Program-made: the position numbers and the translations under genes | Notes under the pieces: generated by a model | Told to the model about the DNA's origin: nothing | Database searches by the model: none | Seen by the model: only the letters and a program-made list of their open reading frames with translations | In this document: in pieces, positions 44,401 through 56,807 of the stretch | How positions within the stretch are numbered: position 1 is the stretch's first letter | How the letters are laid out: each line of letters starts with the position of its first letter | Assembly (NCBI GenBank): GCA_949361645.1 | Contig: OX442436.1 | Span: 1,587,179 to 1,651,178 of the forward strand | Direction: 5' to 3' | DNA length: 64,000 nt | Source of the DNA: Spongilla lacustris | Taxonomy: Eukaryota > Porifera > Demospongiae > Spongillida > Spongillidae

Positions 44401-47400
44401 AGGGATCTCTCTACCTGGCTGGAAGAGAGGAGTCTCTCTACCTGACTGGAACTGAAGGATAATCTCTGCCTGAGGGGTCTCTTAATTTGACAGAAAGAAG
44501 ATGCTTTTTCTGTCTCACTCAGAGAGGGGTCTCTCTACCTGACTGGAAGGGAGGGGTCTCTCCATATCACTTGGAGAGGAAGGTCTCTTTACCTGACTGG
44601 AAGTGAATGTTCTCTCTGTCTCACTCAGAGACGGTGGTCTCTCTACCTGACTGGAACTGAAAGGTGATCTCTACCTGACTGGAACTGAAAGGTGATCTCT
44701 GTCTGACACAGAGAGAGGGGTCTCTCTGTCTGACAGAAAGAAAATGCTTTTTCTGTCTCACTCAGAGAGCGGTCTCTCTACCTGACTGGAAGTGAGGGAT
44801 CTCTCTGTGTCACTCACACAGAGGAGTCTATCTGCTGCCCTGATACAGACAGGTCGGTCTCTCTACCGGACTGGAAGGGATGGTCTCTCCGTCTCACTTG
44901 GAGATAAGAGTCACTCTACCGCACTGGAAGAGATGCCCTTCCCCACCGAGCCAACGTAGGAACAGGAGTCACACACGGCGTGTCTCCACCCGCCAAAGTA
45001 GACCATGCGGAAGGAAGGAACGTAGATGCGTATGACGGCGCTCACAGACAGGGGTCTCTGTACCTGACTGGAAGAGAGGGGTCTCTGTACCTGACTGGAA
45101 GAGTGGGGTCTCTCCACCTGACTGGAACTGAAGGATGATCTCTGCCTGACACAGAGAGAGGGGTCTCTCTATTTGATAGATAAAGAATGCTTTTTCTGTC
45201 TCACTCAGAGAGGGGTCTCTCTATCTGACAGAAAGAGAATGCTCTTTTATTCTTACTCAGATAGGGTTCTGTCTATCTGTCTGGAACAGAAGGGTCTCTC
45301 TACCTGACTGGAAGAGAGGAGTCTCTCTACCTGACTGGAACTGAAGGATAATCTCTGCCTGACACACAGAGAGGAGTCTCTCTATTTGACAGAAAGAGAA
45401 TGCTTTTTCTGTCTCACTCAGAGAGGGGTCTCGCTACCTGACTGATAGAGAGGGATCTCTCTACCTGACTGGATAAGAGAGCGGTCTCTCTACCTGACTG
45501 GAAGAGAGGGGTCTCTCTACCTGACTGTAATAGTAGGGTCTCTCTACCTAACTGGAAGAGAGGGGTCTCTCTACCTGACTGGAAGAGAGGGGTCTCTGTA
45601 CCTGACTGGAAGAGAGGGATCTCTCACCCTGACCGGAAGAGAGAGGTCTCTGTATCTGACTGGAAGAGTGGGGTTTCTCTACCTGAATGGAACTGAAGGA
45701 TGATCTCTGCCTGACACACAGAGAGGGGCCTCTCTATGTGACATAAAAGAGAATGCTCCTTCTGTCACACTCAGAGAGGGTTCTGTCTATTTGTTAGGAA
45801 GAGAATGGTCTCTCTACCTAACTGGACGAGAGGGGTCTCTCTCTACCTTACTTGAAAAGAGGGGTCTTTCTACCTGACTGGAAGAGAGGGGTCTCTCTAC
45901 CTACCTGGACGAGTTGGGTATCTCTACCTGACTTGAAAAGAGGGGTCTCTCTACCTGACTGGAAGAGTGGGGTCGATCTAACTGAGGGGTCTCTCTACCT
46001 GACCGGAACTGAACGATGATCTCTGCCAGACACAGAGTGAGGGGTCTTTCCATTTGACAGAATGAAAATGCTTTTTCTGTCTCACTCAGAGAGGGGTCTC
46101 TCTTCATGACCGGAAAAGAGGAGTCTCTCTACCTGATTGAAAGGGAGGAGTCTCTGTACCTGACTGGAAGAGAGGGATCTTTCTGTGTCACTCTGACAGA
46201 GGAGTCTATCTGTTGCTCCGGTACAGAGAGGTCGGTCTCTACGTATGACTGGACGAGAGGGGTCTCTATTTGACTGGAAGGGAGGGGTCTCTCCATTTCA
46301 CTTGGAGAGGAAGGTCTCTCTACCTGACTGGAAGAGAATGGTCTCTCTGTTTCACTCAGAGACAGGGGTCTCTGTAACTGACTGGAAAAGAGGGGTGTCT
46401 CTATTTGACTGGAAGAGAAGGGTCTCTCTCCCTGACCGGAAGAGAGAGGTCTCTGTACCTGACTGGAAGTGTGGGTTTTCTCTACCTGACTTTAACTGAA
46501 GGATTATCTCTGCCTGACACAGAGAGAGGGGTCTCTCTATCTGACATAAAAGAGAATGCTCTGTCTGTCTCACTCAGAGACGTGTCTGTCTATCTGCCTG
46601 GAAGAGAAGGGTCTCTCTACCTGACTGGAAGAGAGTGGTCCCTGTACCTGACTGGAACTGAAGGATGATCTCTGCCTGACACTGAGAGAGGGGTCTCTCT
46701 AATTGACAGAAAGAAAATGCTCTTTCTTTCTCACTCAGAGAGGAGTCTCTCTACCTGACTGGAAGAGTTGGGTCTTTCTACCTGACTTGAAAAGAGGTGT
46801 GACTGGAAAAGAGGGGTCTCTCTACCTTACTGGATAAGTTGGGTCTCTCTACCAGACTTGAAAAGAGGGGTCTCTCTACCTGACTGGAAGAGAGGGGTCT
46901 GTCTAACTGACTGGAAGTGTGGGGTCTCTCTACCTGACCAGAACTGAACGATGATCTCTGCCTGAGGGGTCTCTCTATTTGACAGAAAGAAAATGCTTTT
47001 TCTGTTCACTCAGAGAGGGGTCTCTCTTCATGACCGGAAAAGAAGAGTCTCTCTACCTGATTGAAAGGGAGGAGTCTCTGTGCCTGACTGGAAGAGAGGG
47101 GTCTGTCTGTGTCACTCAGACAGAGGAGTCTATCTGCTGCTCTGGTACAGAGAGGTCGGTCTCTACACATGATTGGAAGAGAGGGGTCTCTCTACTTGAC
47201 TGGAAAGGAGGGGTCTCTCCATTTCACTTGGAGAGTAATGTCTCTCTACCTGACTGGAAGAGATTGGTTTCTCCGTCTCACTCAGAGACGGGGGTCTCCG
47301 TACCTGACTGGAAGAGAATGGTCTATCTGTCTTACTCGGAGACAGGGGTCTCTGTACCTGACTGGAAGAGAGGGGTCTCTCTACTTAACTGGGAGAGACG

Positions 47401-47572
47401 TGTCTCACTACCTGACTGGAAGAGAGGGGTCTCTCTACCTGACTGGAAGAGAGGGGTCTCTCTACCTGACTGGAAGAGAGAGGTCTCTCTACCTGACTGG
47501 AAGGGAGGGGTGCTTCTACCGGACTGGAAGAGAGGGGTCTCTCTACCTGACTGGATGAGAAGAGTCTCCTAC
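41450..47572 (+). repeat. 27-bp minisatellite array, left side
   Basis: Unit GTCTCTCTACCTGACTGGAA plus GAGAGGG. A longer variant block (GATGATCTCTGCCTGACACA..., GACAGAAAGAGAATGC, TTTTTCTGTCTCACTC) recurs every 150-200 bp, giving a higher-order pattern. Because 27 is divisible by three, frames such as SLPDWKRGV and, on the other strand, SSSQVERPL stay open for up to 222 codons (46979-47647). These frames are a by-product of the repeat unless the array proves to be transcribed and translated. Confidence 0.95.
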
Positions 47573-48814
47573 TCCCTCTTCAGGAGACAGTGGTGTTATA
47601 ATTGCGTACCTGCAGCCCAACGTGGAGAACCTGGTAGAGAAGTATGATCGTATGTTGTCTATACCACACTAGGACCATGCTTCTCCTCCAGTGATGGAGG
47701 AAGAAGGGACTGGAGACACTAAAACTTTCCTCTGCCACCAACCATAGTACATGGTGGAGTGTAGTCAGAGTCACATGACTCTAACTGTGTTTTGTGTATG
47801 TAGAGTATTAAATTAACACATCAATCTTTAGAAACTGCCAGATGAAGTGTTTTTGTTATACATGTACATGTACATGGTATAGGAACATCTCCTGCTGTGA
47901 AATTGTGTACCGAAGGAGCTACATGTATTGGGTTTTAGCAGTACCACTCTCTCTGTGCTAACACTCAGAGGGACCTCGTTTAACTGTTAGACAGATAAAC
48001 CTCTCTGCCTTCGAGATGCGAGGCCGGGCAGGGAAATAAAGATCTAGAAAGGGTGGCATTGATAGGTACAGTGGAGAGGGGGGCAGAAGTGAGAATATTT
48101 AAGCATAAAAATAATTGTTACATGCATTGTGGGGGGGTTTAATCATGTCTGTGGAGGTGGGTATGCATGTGTGTGGTAGGTATGAGCCTTTTTCCTTCCT
48201 CCTCCTGGGAAAGTGTGTACATAGGGGTATTGTGAGTCAAAAGAGAGGAAGTGAAAGTAAGCAAGTGGGTATCCCTTTGATGTCTAGTAGTAGACAGTAG
48301 GAGGGGCTTGAAACACCTCTCCATGACCTCTATGAATAATTTGCATTGATTATGACACCTGCAGGGCTTTATTGGTAAGAGATCTGAGTCTTCTTATGCT
48401 CCTATGCACAAAGTTAAGCTTGCATAGTACTAATTTAGAACACACATAAGTGTGTGTAAATGACAGATACTTTAAACTACACTATTTTCACAAACAAATA
48501 CATAAACAAATAAACTGAAACTTTATCACAATTACATGCTCACAGAACACAGATACTTACATTAATACACTGACACAAATACATCTGCAGATATAAAAAA
48601 ATTATATCCTTCTTATAGGACCAAAAAAATAAACTTCAATTCAAGCCTGTGAAAAGCACAGGAAATAAGGACCAATTATTTTGGCAGGAACCAATACAAA
48701 CACTCAAAAAGTGCTGCAGGAAAGTTAACCTACCCTATTCAGCATGCCTCGATCAAACCTTACCAAACAACAAAAATAACACTGACAACTCTCCACAATC
48801 TATTTCAGTCTGGT
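47573..48814. other. Unique core between the two arrays
   Basis: After an acceptor-like CTACTCCCTCTTCAG, the frame 47582-47671 reads DSGVIIAYLQPNVENLVEKY then DRMLSIPH-stop and looks like a terminal coding exon. The rest is AT-rich with an ATGTACATGTACATG repeat near 47860 and no supported ORF. Confidence 0.5.
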
Positions 48815-51800
48815 AGAGACACCCCTCACTTCCAGTCAGTTACAGAGACCCCCATCACCGAGTGAGAAAGATAGACCATTCTCTTCCAGTCAGGTACAGA
48901 GACCCCCGCCTCTGAGTGAGACAGAGAGACCATTCTCTTCCAGTCAGTTAGAGAGACCTTCCTCTCCAAGTGAAATGGAGATACCCCTCCCTTCCAGTCA
49001 GGTAGAGAAACCCCACTCTTCCAGTCAAGTACAGAGACCCCTCTTTTCCAGTCAGGTACAGAGACCTCTGTCTGTGAGACCCCTCTCTTCCAGTCAGGTA
49101 GAGTGACTCTTATCTCCAAGTGAGACATAGAGAGACCGACCTGTCTGTACCAGGGAATCAGATAGACTCCTCTGTCTGAGTGACACAGATAGATCCCACT
49201 CTTCCTGTCAGGTAGAGAGACCCCTCTCTCTGAGTGAGACATAGGGACCATTCTCTTTCAGTGAAGTAGAGAGACCAGACAGGTAGATAGACACCTTTGG
49301 ATGACAGAGCCAGAAGGATTTCTATCTCTGCGTGAAACAGAGAGAACCCTCTCTTCCAGTCAGCTAGAGAGACCTTACTCTTCCAGTCAGGTAGAGAGAC
49401 CTCTCTTTTCAAGTCAGGTAGACAGACCCCTCTCTTCCAGTCAGGTAGAGAGACCCCTCATTTCAAGTCAGGTCGACAGACCTCTCTCTTCCAGTCAGGT
49501 AGAGAGACCGCTCTCTTCCAGTCAGGTAGAGAGAGCCCTCTCTTCCAGTCAGATAGAGAGACACCTCTTTTCAAGTCAGGTGGAGAGACCCCTCTCTTCC
49601 AGTCAGGTACAGAGACCCCTCTCTTCCAGTAATATTACGAGACCCCTATCTTCCAGTCCAGTAGAGAGATCCCTCTCTTCCTGTTAGGTATAGAGACCCC
49701 TCTCTGAGTGAGACTGAAAAAGCATTCACTTTCTGTCAAATAGAGAGACCACTCTCTGCGTGTCAGGCAGAGATCATCCTTCAGTTCCAGTCAGGTAGAG
49801 AGACCCCTCTCTTCCAGTCAGGTAGAGAGACCCCTCTTTTCAAGTCAGGTCGACAGACCTCTCTATTCCAGTCAGGTATACCTGACTTGAATACAGGGGT
49901 CTGTCGACCTGACTTGAAAAGAGGGGTCTCTCTACCTGACTGGAAGAGAGGGGTCTCTCTATTTCATTGGAAGAGAGGGGTCTCTCTACCTTACTGGACG
50001 AGAAGGGTCTTTGTGTCTATAGAGAGATCCCTCTCTTCCAGTCCTGTAGAGACCTCTCTATTCCAGTTAAGTAGGGAGACACCTTTTTTCCAGACAGGTA
50101 CAAAGACCCCTGTATCTGAGTTAGACACAGAGACCCTTCGGCCTTCTCTTCCAGTCAGTTAGAGAGACCCTTCTATTCCAGTAAGGTAGAGAGACCCCTC
50201 TCTTCCAGTCAGGTAGAGAGACCTCTCTCTTTCTGTCAGGTAGAGAGACCCCTCTCTTTCCGTCAGGTTGAGAGACCCCTCTCTTTCAGTCAGGTAGAGA
50301 GACCCTTCTTTTCCAGTAAGGTAGAGAGACCCCTCTCTGAGTGAGACAGAAAGATCATTCTCTTTCTGTCAGATAGAGAGACCAACACCCCCGTCTCTGA
50401 GTGAGACAGAGAGACCACTTTCTTCCAGTCAGGTAGAGAGACCTTCCACTCCAAGTGAAATGGGGAGAGCCCTCCCTTCCAGTCAGGTAGAGACGCCCCT
50501 CTCTGAGTGAGACAGAAAAAGCATTTTCTTTCTGTCAGATAGAGAGATCCCTCAGGCAGAGGTCATCCTTCAGTTCCAGTAAGGAGGAGAGACACCTCTC
50601 TTACAGCCAGGTAGAGAGACTCCTCTCTTCCAGTCAGGTAGAGAGACCCTTCTCTTCAAGACAGATAGACAGAACCCTCTCTGAGTGAGACAGAATAAGC
50701 ATTCTCTTTCTGTCAGATAGAGAGACCCCTCTCTGAGTGAGACAGAAAAAGCATTCTTTTTCTATCAAATAGAGAGACCCCTCTCTCTGTGTCAGGCAGA
50801 GATCATCCTTCAGTTCCAGTCAGGTGGAGAGACCCCACTCTTCCAGTCAGGTACAGAGACCCCTCTCTTCCAGTCAGGTACAGAGACCCCTGTCTGTGAG
50901 CGCCGTCATACGCATCTACGTTCCTTCCTTCCGCATGGTCTACTTTGGCGGGTGGAGACACGCCGTGTGTGACTCCTGTTCCTACGTTGGCTCGGTGGGG
51001 AAGGGCATCTCTTCCAGTGCGGTAGAGTGACTCTTATCTCCAAGTGAGACGGAGAGACCATCCCTGCCAGTCCGGTAGAGAGACCGACCTGTCTGTATCA
51101 GGGCAGCAGATAGACTCCTCTGTGTGAGTGACACAGAGAGATCCCTCACTTCCAGTCAGGTAGAGAGACCGCTCTCTGAGTGAGACAGAAAAAGCATTTT
51201 CTTTCTGTCAGACAGAGAGACCCCTCTCTCTGTGTCAGACAGAGATCACCTTTCAGTTCCAGTCAGGTAGAGATCACCTTTCAGTTCCAGTCAGGTAGAG
51301 AGACCACCGTCTCTGAGTGAGACAGAGAGAACATTCACTTCCAGTCAGGTAAAGAGACCTTCCTCTCCAAGTGATATGGAGAGACCCCTCCCTTCCAGTC
51401 AGGTAGAGAGACCCCTCTCTGAGTGAGACAGAAAAAGCATCTTCTTTCTGTCAAATTAAGAGACCCCTCAGGCAGAGATTATCCTTCAGTTCCAGTCAGG
51501 TAGAGAGACTCCTCTCTTCCAGCCAGGTAGAGAGATCCCTCTCTTCCAGTCAGGTAAAGAGACCCCTTTCTTCCAGTCATGTAGAGAGACCCCTCTCTTC
51601 CTGTCAGGTACAGAGACCCCTCTAAGAGTGAGACAGAAAATACATTCTTTTTCTGTCAAATAGAGAGACCCCTCTCTCTGTGTCAGGCAGAGATCATTCT
51701 TCAGTTCCAGTCAGGTAGAGAGACCCCACTCATCCAGTCAGGTACAGAGACCCCTCTCTTCCGGTCAGTTAGAGAGACCCTGCTCTTCCAGTCAAGTAGA

Positions 51801-54492
51801 GAGACCCTTCTTTTCCAGTCAGGTACAGAGACCCCTGTCTGTGAGACCCATCTCTTCCTGTCAGGTAGAGTGACTCTTATCTCCAAGTGAGACGGAGAGA
51901 CCATCCCTTCCAGTCGGGTAGAGAGACCGACCTGTCTGTATCAGGGCAGCAGATAGACTCCTCTGTGTGAGTCACACAGAGAGATCCCTCACTTCCAGTC
52001 AGGTAGAGAGACCGCTCTCTGAGTGAGACAGAAAAAGCATTTTCTTTCTGTCAGACAGAGACCCCTCTCTCTGTGTCAGACAGAGATCACCTTTCAGTTC
52101 CAGTCAGGTAGAGATCACCTTTCAGTTCCAGTCAGGTAGAGAGACCACCGTCTCTGAGTGAGACAGAGACCATTTACGTCCAGTCAGGTAAAGAGACCTT
52201 CCTCTCCTAGTGATATGGAGAGACCCATCCCTTCCAGTCACTCTCTGAGTGAGACAGAAAAAGCATTTTCTTTTTGTCAAATTAAAAGACCCCTCCCTCA
52301 GGCAGAGATTATCCTTCAGTTCCAGTCAGGTGGAGAGACTCCTCTCTTCCAGCCAGGTAGAGAGATCCCTCTCTTCCAGTCAGGTACAGAGACCCCTGTC
52401 TGAGAGACCCTTCTCTTCCAGTAAGGTAGAGAGACCACTGGCTTCCAGTGAGGTAGAGTAACTCTTATCTCCAAGTGAGACGGAGAGACCATCTCTTCTA
52501 GTCAGGTAGAGAAACCCCTCTCTGAGTGAGACAGAAATATCACTCTCTTTATGTCAGACAGAGAGACCTCTCTCTCTGTGTCAGGCAGAGATCACCTTTC
52601 AGTTCCAGTCAGGATGACAGACCCCCGTATCTGAGTGAGACAGAGAGACCATTCTCTTCCAGTCAGGTAAAGAGACCTTCCTCTCCAAGTGAAATGGAGA
52701 AACCCCTCCCTTCCAGTCAGGTAGAGAGACTCCTCTCTGAGTGAGACAGAAAAAGCATTTTCTTTCTGTCAAATTAAGAGACCTCTCAGGCAGAGATCCA
52801 GTCAGGTAGAGAGACCCCACTCTTCTAGTCAGGTACAGAGACCCCTCTCCTCCAGTCAGGTAGAGAGACCCCTCTTTTCCAGTCAGGTAGAGAGATCTCT
52901 CTCTATCAGTCAGGTAGCGAGACCCCTCTCTGAGTGCGACAGAAAGATCATTCTTTTTCTGTCCGATAGAGAGACCCCTCTCTCTGTGTCAGGCAGAGAT
53001 CACCTTTCAGTTCCAGTCAAGAAGCGAGACCCCCCGTCTCTGAGTGAGACAGAGAGACCTTTCTCTTCAAGTCAGGTAGAGAGACCCCTCTCTGAGTGAG
53101 ACAGAAAAAGCATTTTCTTTCTGTCAAATAGAGAGAACCCTCAGGCAGAGATCATCCTTCAGTTCCAGTCAGGTAGAGAGACTCAGGTACAGAGACACCT
53201 CTCTTCCAGTCAGGTAGAGAGACCCCTCACTGAGTGAGACAGAAAAAGCATTCTCTCTGTCAAATAGAGAGACCCCTCTCTGTGTGTCAGGCAGAGATCA
53301 TCCTTCAGTTCCAGTCAGGTAGAGAGACTCCTCTCTTCCAGTCAGGTAGAGAGAACCCTCTCTGACTGAGACAGAAAAAGCATTCTCTTTCTGTCAGAAG
53401 AGAGACCCCTCTCTCTGTGTCAGGCAGAGATCATCCTTCAGTTCCAGTCAGGTAGAGAGACCCCATACTTCCAGTCAGGTACAGAGACCCCTCTCTTCCG
53501 GTCAGGTAGAGAGACCCTATTTATCCAGTCCAGTAGAGAGACCTGTCTTTTTCAGTCAGGTACAGAGACCCCTGTCTCGGAGAGACCCTTCTCTTCTAGT
53601 CAGGTAGAGAGACCCGTGTCTTCAAGTCAGGTAGAGTGACTCTTATCTCCAAGTGAGACAGAGAAACCATCCCTTCCAGTCAGGTAGAGAGACCCCTCTC
53701 TGAGTGAGACAGAACAATCATTCTCTTTCTATCAGACAGAGAGACCCCTCTCTCTGTGTCAGGCAGAGATCACCTTTCAGTTCCAGTCAGGTAGAGAGAC
53801 CCCCGTCTCTGAGTGAGACAGAGAGACCCTTTCCTTCCAGTCAGGTAGAGAGACCCCTCTCTGAGTGAGACAGAAAAAGGATTTACTTTCTGTCAAATTA
53901 AGAGACCCCTCAGGCAGAGATCATCCTTCAGTTCCAGTCAGGTAGAGAGACTCCTCTCTTCCAGTCAGGTAGAGAGACCCTTCTCTTCCAGACAGATTGA
54001 CAGAACCCTCTCTGACTGAGACAGATCTCTTTCTGTCAGATAGAGAGACCCCTCTCTCTGTGTCAGGCAGAGATCATCCTTCAGTTCCAGTCAGGTATTA
54101 GAGAGACCCCTAACATCCAGTCAGGTAGAGAGACCCCTCTCTTCCTGTCAGGTACAGAGACCCCTCTCTGGGTGAGACAGAAAAAAGTATTCTCTCTCTG
54201 TCAAATAGAGAGACCCCCCCTCTCTCTGTGTCAGGCAGAGATCATCCTTCAGTTCCAGTCAGGTAGAGAGACCCCTCTCTTTCCAGTCAGGTAGAGAGAC
54301 CCCTGCCTTCCAGTCAGGTAGAGAGACCCCTCTTTTCAAGTCAGGTAGAGAGACCCCTGCCTTCCAGTCAGGTAGAGAGACCCCTGCTTTCCAGTCAGGT
54401 AGAGAGACGCCTCTCTTCCAGTCGGGTAGAGAGACCTCTCTTCCAGTCGGGTAGAGAGACCCCCGACCTTCCAGTCCAGGTGGAGGCAGAGT
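48815..54492 (-). repeat. 27-bp minisatellite array, right side, inverted
   Basis: Same unit in inverse orientation (TTCCAGTCAGGTAGAGAGAC plus CCCTCTC). A block at about 49877-50015 is turned back to the left-array orientation, forming a local palindrome at CAGTCAGGTATACCTGACTTG. Confidence 0.95.
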
Positions 54493-56600
54493 GACTACGT
54501 ATACAGCAGGTAGGCCTGTCGAGGCCGGCACGCACGTACACGAACCTTAGTTAGTGTGGTAGGACATTGCAGAGCAAGCTGCTCCAGTTGTTTTTGGGTT
54601 CGTACAAGTGTCCTGCTCGTAGCGACCCTGCTTTCTACGAATTCTGTCTGTAACATGAACGAATACGCTACATAATTTCTGAACCCATACTTACCTATGC
54701 GCGTGCATGTGTACGTACGTACTCTAGCGTCTTTGATGAAGCACGTTCTGGACCACGCGGCTGCATGCACTAGTGTAGCTGCAGCGCTGTACTAAGCTGC
54801 CTTGTTGCTTAAGTTCACCTCCCGCCTTTGTGCGCAGGTAGGCCTATTTGAAATGACGTTCGAATTGAAATGGTGCACACCTAGTACGGTTTGTTATTAA
54901 AACCAGTACAGCTAGCTAACTGCTGTGAAACGAACGACGCGGTATGGTACGATTTGCGTCCAATAAAGATTCTCTGCTTTTTTTTTTTTTTTTATGAACA
55001 ACTCAGTGAAGCATAGGCTCGTTAGCCACGGCTTGGGGATTTTTGATAACACTGGATTTTACAATATTTGCCCATGCATCTGATGGGTCACATTTGCGCA
55101 GGCGAATGAAAAGTGCGCGCAATGATGTTGAAGAGAAGCATAGTTTAGGAGGGTGGGGCTGTGTTGTGCACAGTGGCAATGTATCACGTGAATGCGATAA
55201 TATTCAATTGTGTTCACGTGAGACCTCTCGTACGCAGACCTAAACATTCATGTTCCACTTTCGTTCAATAATTCCGCGCATGCGTAAGCGCTGCCAAACT
55301 TGGACAGTTTGTAACTTTGTTTCCAGTGGAGGAGAAAATACAAAAGTTAGTTCCACAATTAGAGTACGGCTTCCTCTACAGGTCTGATAATTCAAAGTTA
55401 GCTTTTAACAATGTCAATTAACAGAAACTAATCAACTCCGTTTTAAACGTTTGGCTTCGTTAGTCACCACGCAAGATGGTAAGCTGTTCATTGGCACGAT
55501 TATTGGATGCTTCTTTGCATAGATTCACCGTGATATTGGTGATTAATTTGCAATAGCTTGACTTTCAGCAGGGGTTTCCCCACAAAAACCACATATAAGA
55601 TAGATCACGTGATAAGTAATTTTAATAGTTATAAAAATTAATTTTTACACACTTCCTGGGTGGTACTGAATGTTGATCATAGCATTGGCATGTTTTTAAT
55701 AAACCGATAACTAACTTTTAATAACTACACATTCATAACTTAAGCTAATGATTGGCATGATTTTTGGTTTAAACAGCATAATTTTACCATGTTCAGTTCT
55801 GGAGTTATGCCAATTCAAAGATTTTGCGCGACTTTTGGATCACCCTGTACATATTCATTTGCTCGATGAACATGAATAGAAGTGTTGCCAAAATGATACA
55901 AGGAAGTATCTAGCTATATCTTAACCTCGACTGCACCTTTATAGAAAGGGCTTGCTCCACGGCATGAGTTATAAAATCATGCATGAAATCATTCACTCGA
56001 CGGACCGGCTGGATAAATACACTTTTTGTGGCACAAAAGCCGCACAATATCACATGCAGGAAAATAATTTAAGAGAGGATTAAATCACTGCGTGATTGAA
56101 TGTGCTTTCAGATCACATAATGATTTTATGGCTCCATTCATCTTCCTCATCGAAAAAAAAAAGACTCGTGTTTATTAACGATATTATCTCCATAACCGTG
56201 AACTCTTCCGTGACAATATTTCAGGAAATAATACACGTCAGTATAATATGGTAAAAAAGAGGACTTATTATAAGCGTTCGCGAGTACACGTTTAAATACT
56301 TACACGGGCGGCTGAATTTCAATGGGGCGGATAATTTACAGTATATACTGATGTACGCAGCACCACAGCTGAATTCGAATGTATGTGCATACACTAGTTG
56401 CATCTGCTGAATGACTGTTCGTATATCTCCGTCTTTCTCCGTCTATTCTTCCGTCTATCTCCGTATATCCATGTACGTTTGTATCGCGATATGACCAAAA
56501 AAATATCGCGATATATCGCATATCGCGATATATCGCATATCGCGATATATAAAAAATATCGCGATATATCGCATATCGCGATATATCGCGGCAGCCCTGC

Positions 56601-56681
56601 TTGTTGGCCAGACCCTATGTACGCTGTATTATACTGTAAGCGATAATGCTTACGTACGTTTGGGTCTGGGTACGAGACTAG
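56601..56681. repeat. Foldback MITE TAGTCTCGTACCC, copy 2, adjoining the 16.8 kb insertion
   Basis: TTGTTGGCCAGACCCT...GTCTGGGTACGAGACTAG. Its first bases are part of the 8-bp target duplication. Confidence 0.85.
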
Positions 56682-56740
56682 TCCGCCCCCTCCCCGTCAA
56701 TAGCGAAAATACTATCAGGTTTGCAAGTTGCTAGTGTAAC

Positions 56741-56802
56741 TAGCCAGACCTACTTCATTATTGAACGGGAACACGAACTGGGTTAACGAAGTACGTCTGG
56801 CT
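56741..56802. repeat. Short foldback (AGCCAGACCTACTTC / GAAGTACGTCTGGCT)
   Basis: 15-bp arms with one mismatch or bulge around an AT-rich loop. Confidence 0.6.
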
Positions 56803-56807
56803 TGCGA

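Larger units (their letters stand above)
40093..55848. repeat. 15.76 kb palindrome, 5,088-bp arms, 5.58 kb spacer
   Basis: Arm 40093-45180 is the reverse complement of 50761-55848. Every paired position sums to 95941. Eight 60-bp blocks spread over the arm (starting at 40101, 40861, 42421, 43441, 44041, 45061 and 45121, and the outer edge) matched without a single difference, and mirrored frames keep the constant sum throughout, so there is no net indel. Identity collapses from 45181/50760 inward, although both sides remain the same minisatellite. The outer ends read ACAGGGTGATCCAAAAGTCG and its inverse, which resemble transposon termini, but no target duplication was found at this inner boundary. 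Confidence 0.93.
39816..56599. mobile_element. 16.8 kb hAT-type insertion containing a giant palindrome
   Basis: Left terminus CAGTGCTGCCGCGATATGG, right terminus ATATATCGCGGCAGCCCTG: inverse matches over CAG(T/G)GCTGCCGCGATAT. The 8-bp CTTGTTGG is duplicated exactly at 39808-39815 and 56600-56607, the length expected of hAT transposition. Subterminal stacks of ATATCGCGATAT occur on both sides, as in the 723-bp MITE at 14854-15576. The target lies at the edge of a MITE copy whose other copy (39361) shows the uninterrupted CGACTTGTTGGCCAGACC in inverse orientation. No transposase-like frame was found, so it must be non-autonomous. Interior: 277 bp left flank, palindrome 40093-55848, 751 bp right flank. 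Confidence 0.88.

Noticed and set aside
46979..47647. 222-codon frame of SLPDWKRGV repeats as a protein gene
   Set aside because: Produced by the 27-bp unit; equivalent frames exist on the other strand and in mirrored arrays, and no promoter or splice evidence was seen.
41450..54492. CRISPR array
   Set aside because: 27-bp units are contiguous without unique spacers, vary between copies, and sit in animal DNA with introns.
39816..56599. Polinton/Maverick, suggested by 15-20 kb size and long inverted ends
   Set aside because: No polymerase, integrase or capsid frames, the duplication is 8 bp not 6, and the termini are of hAT form.
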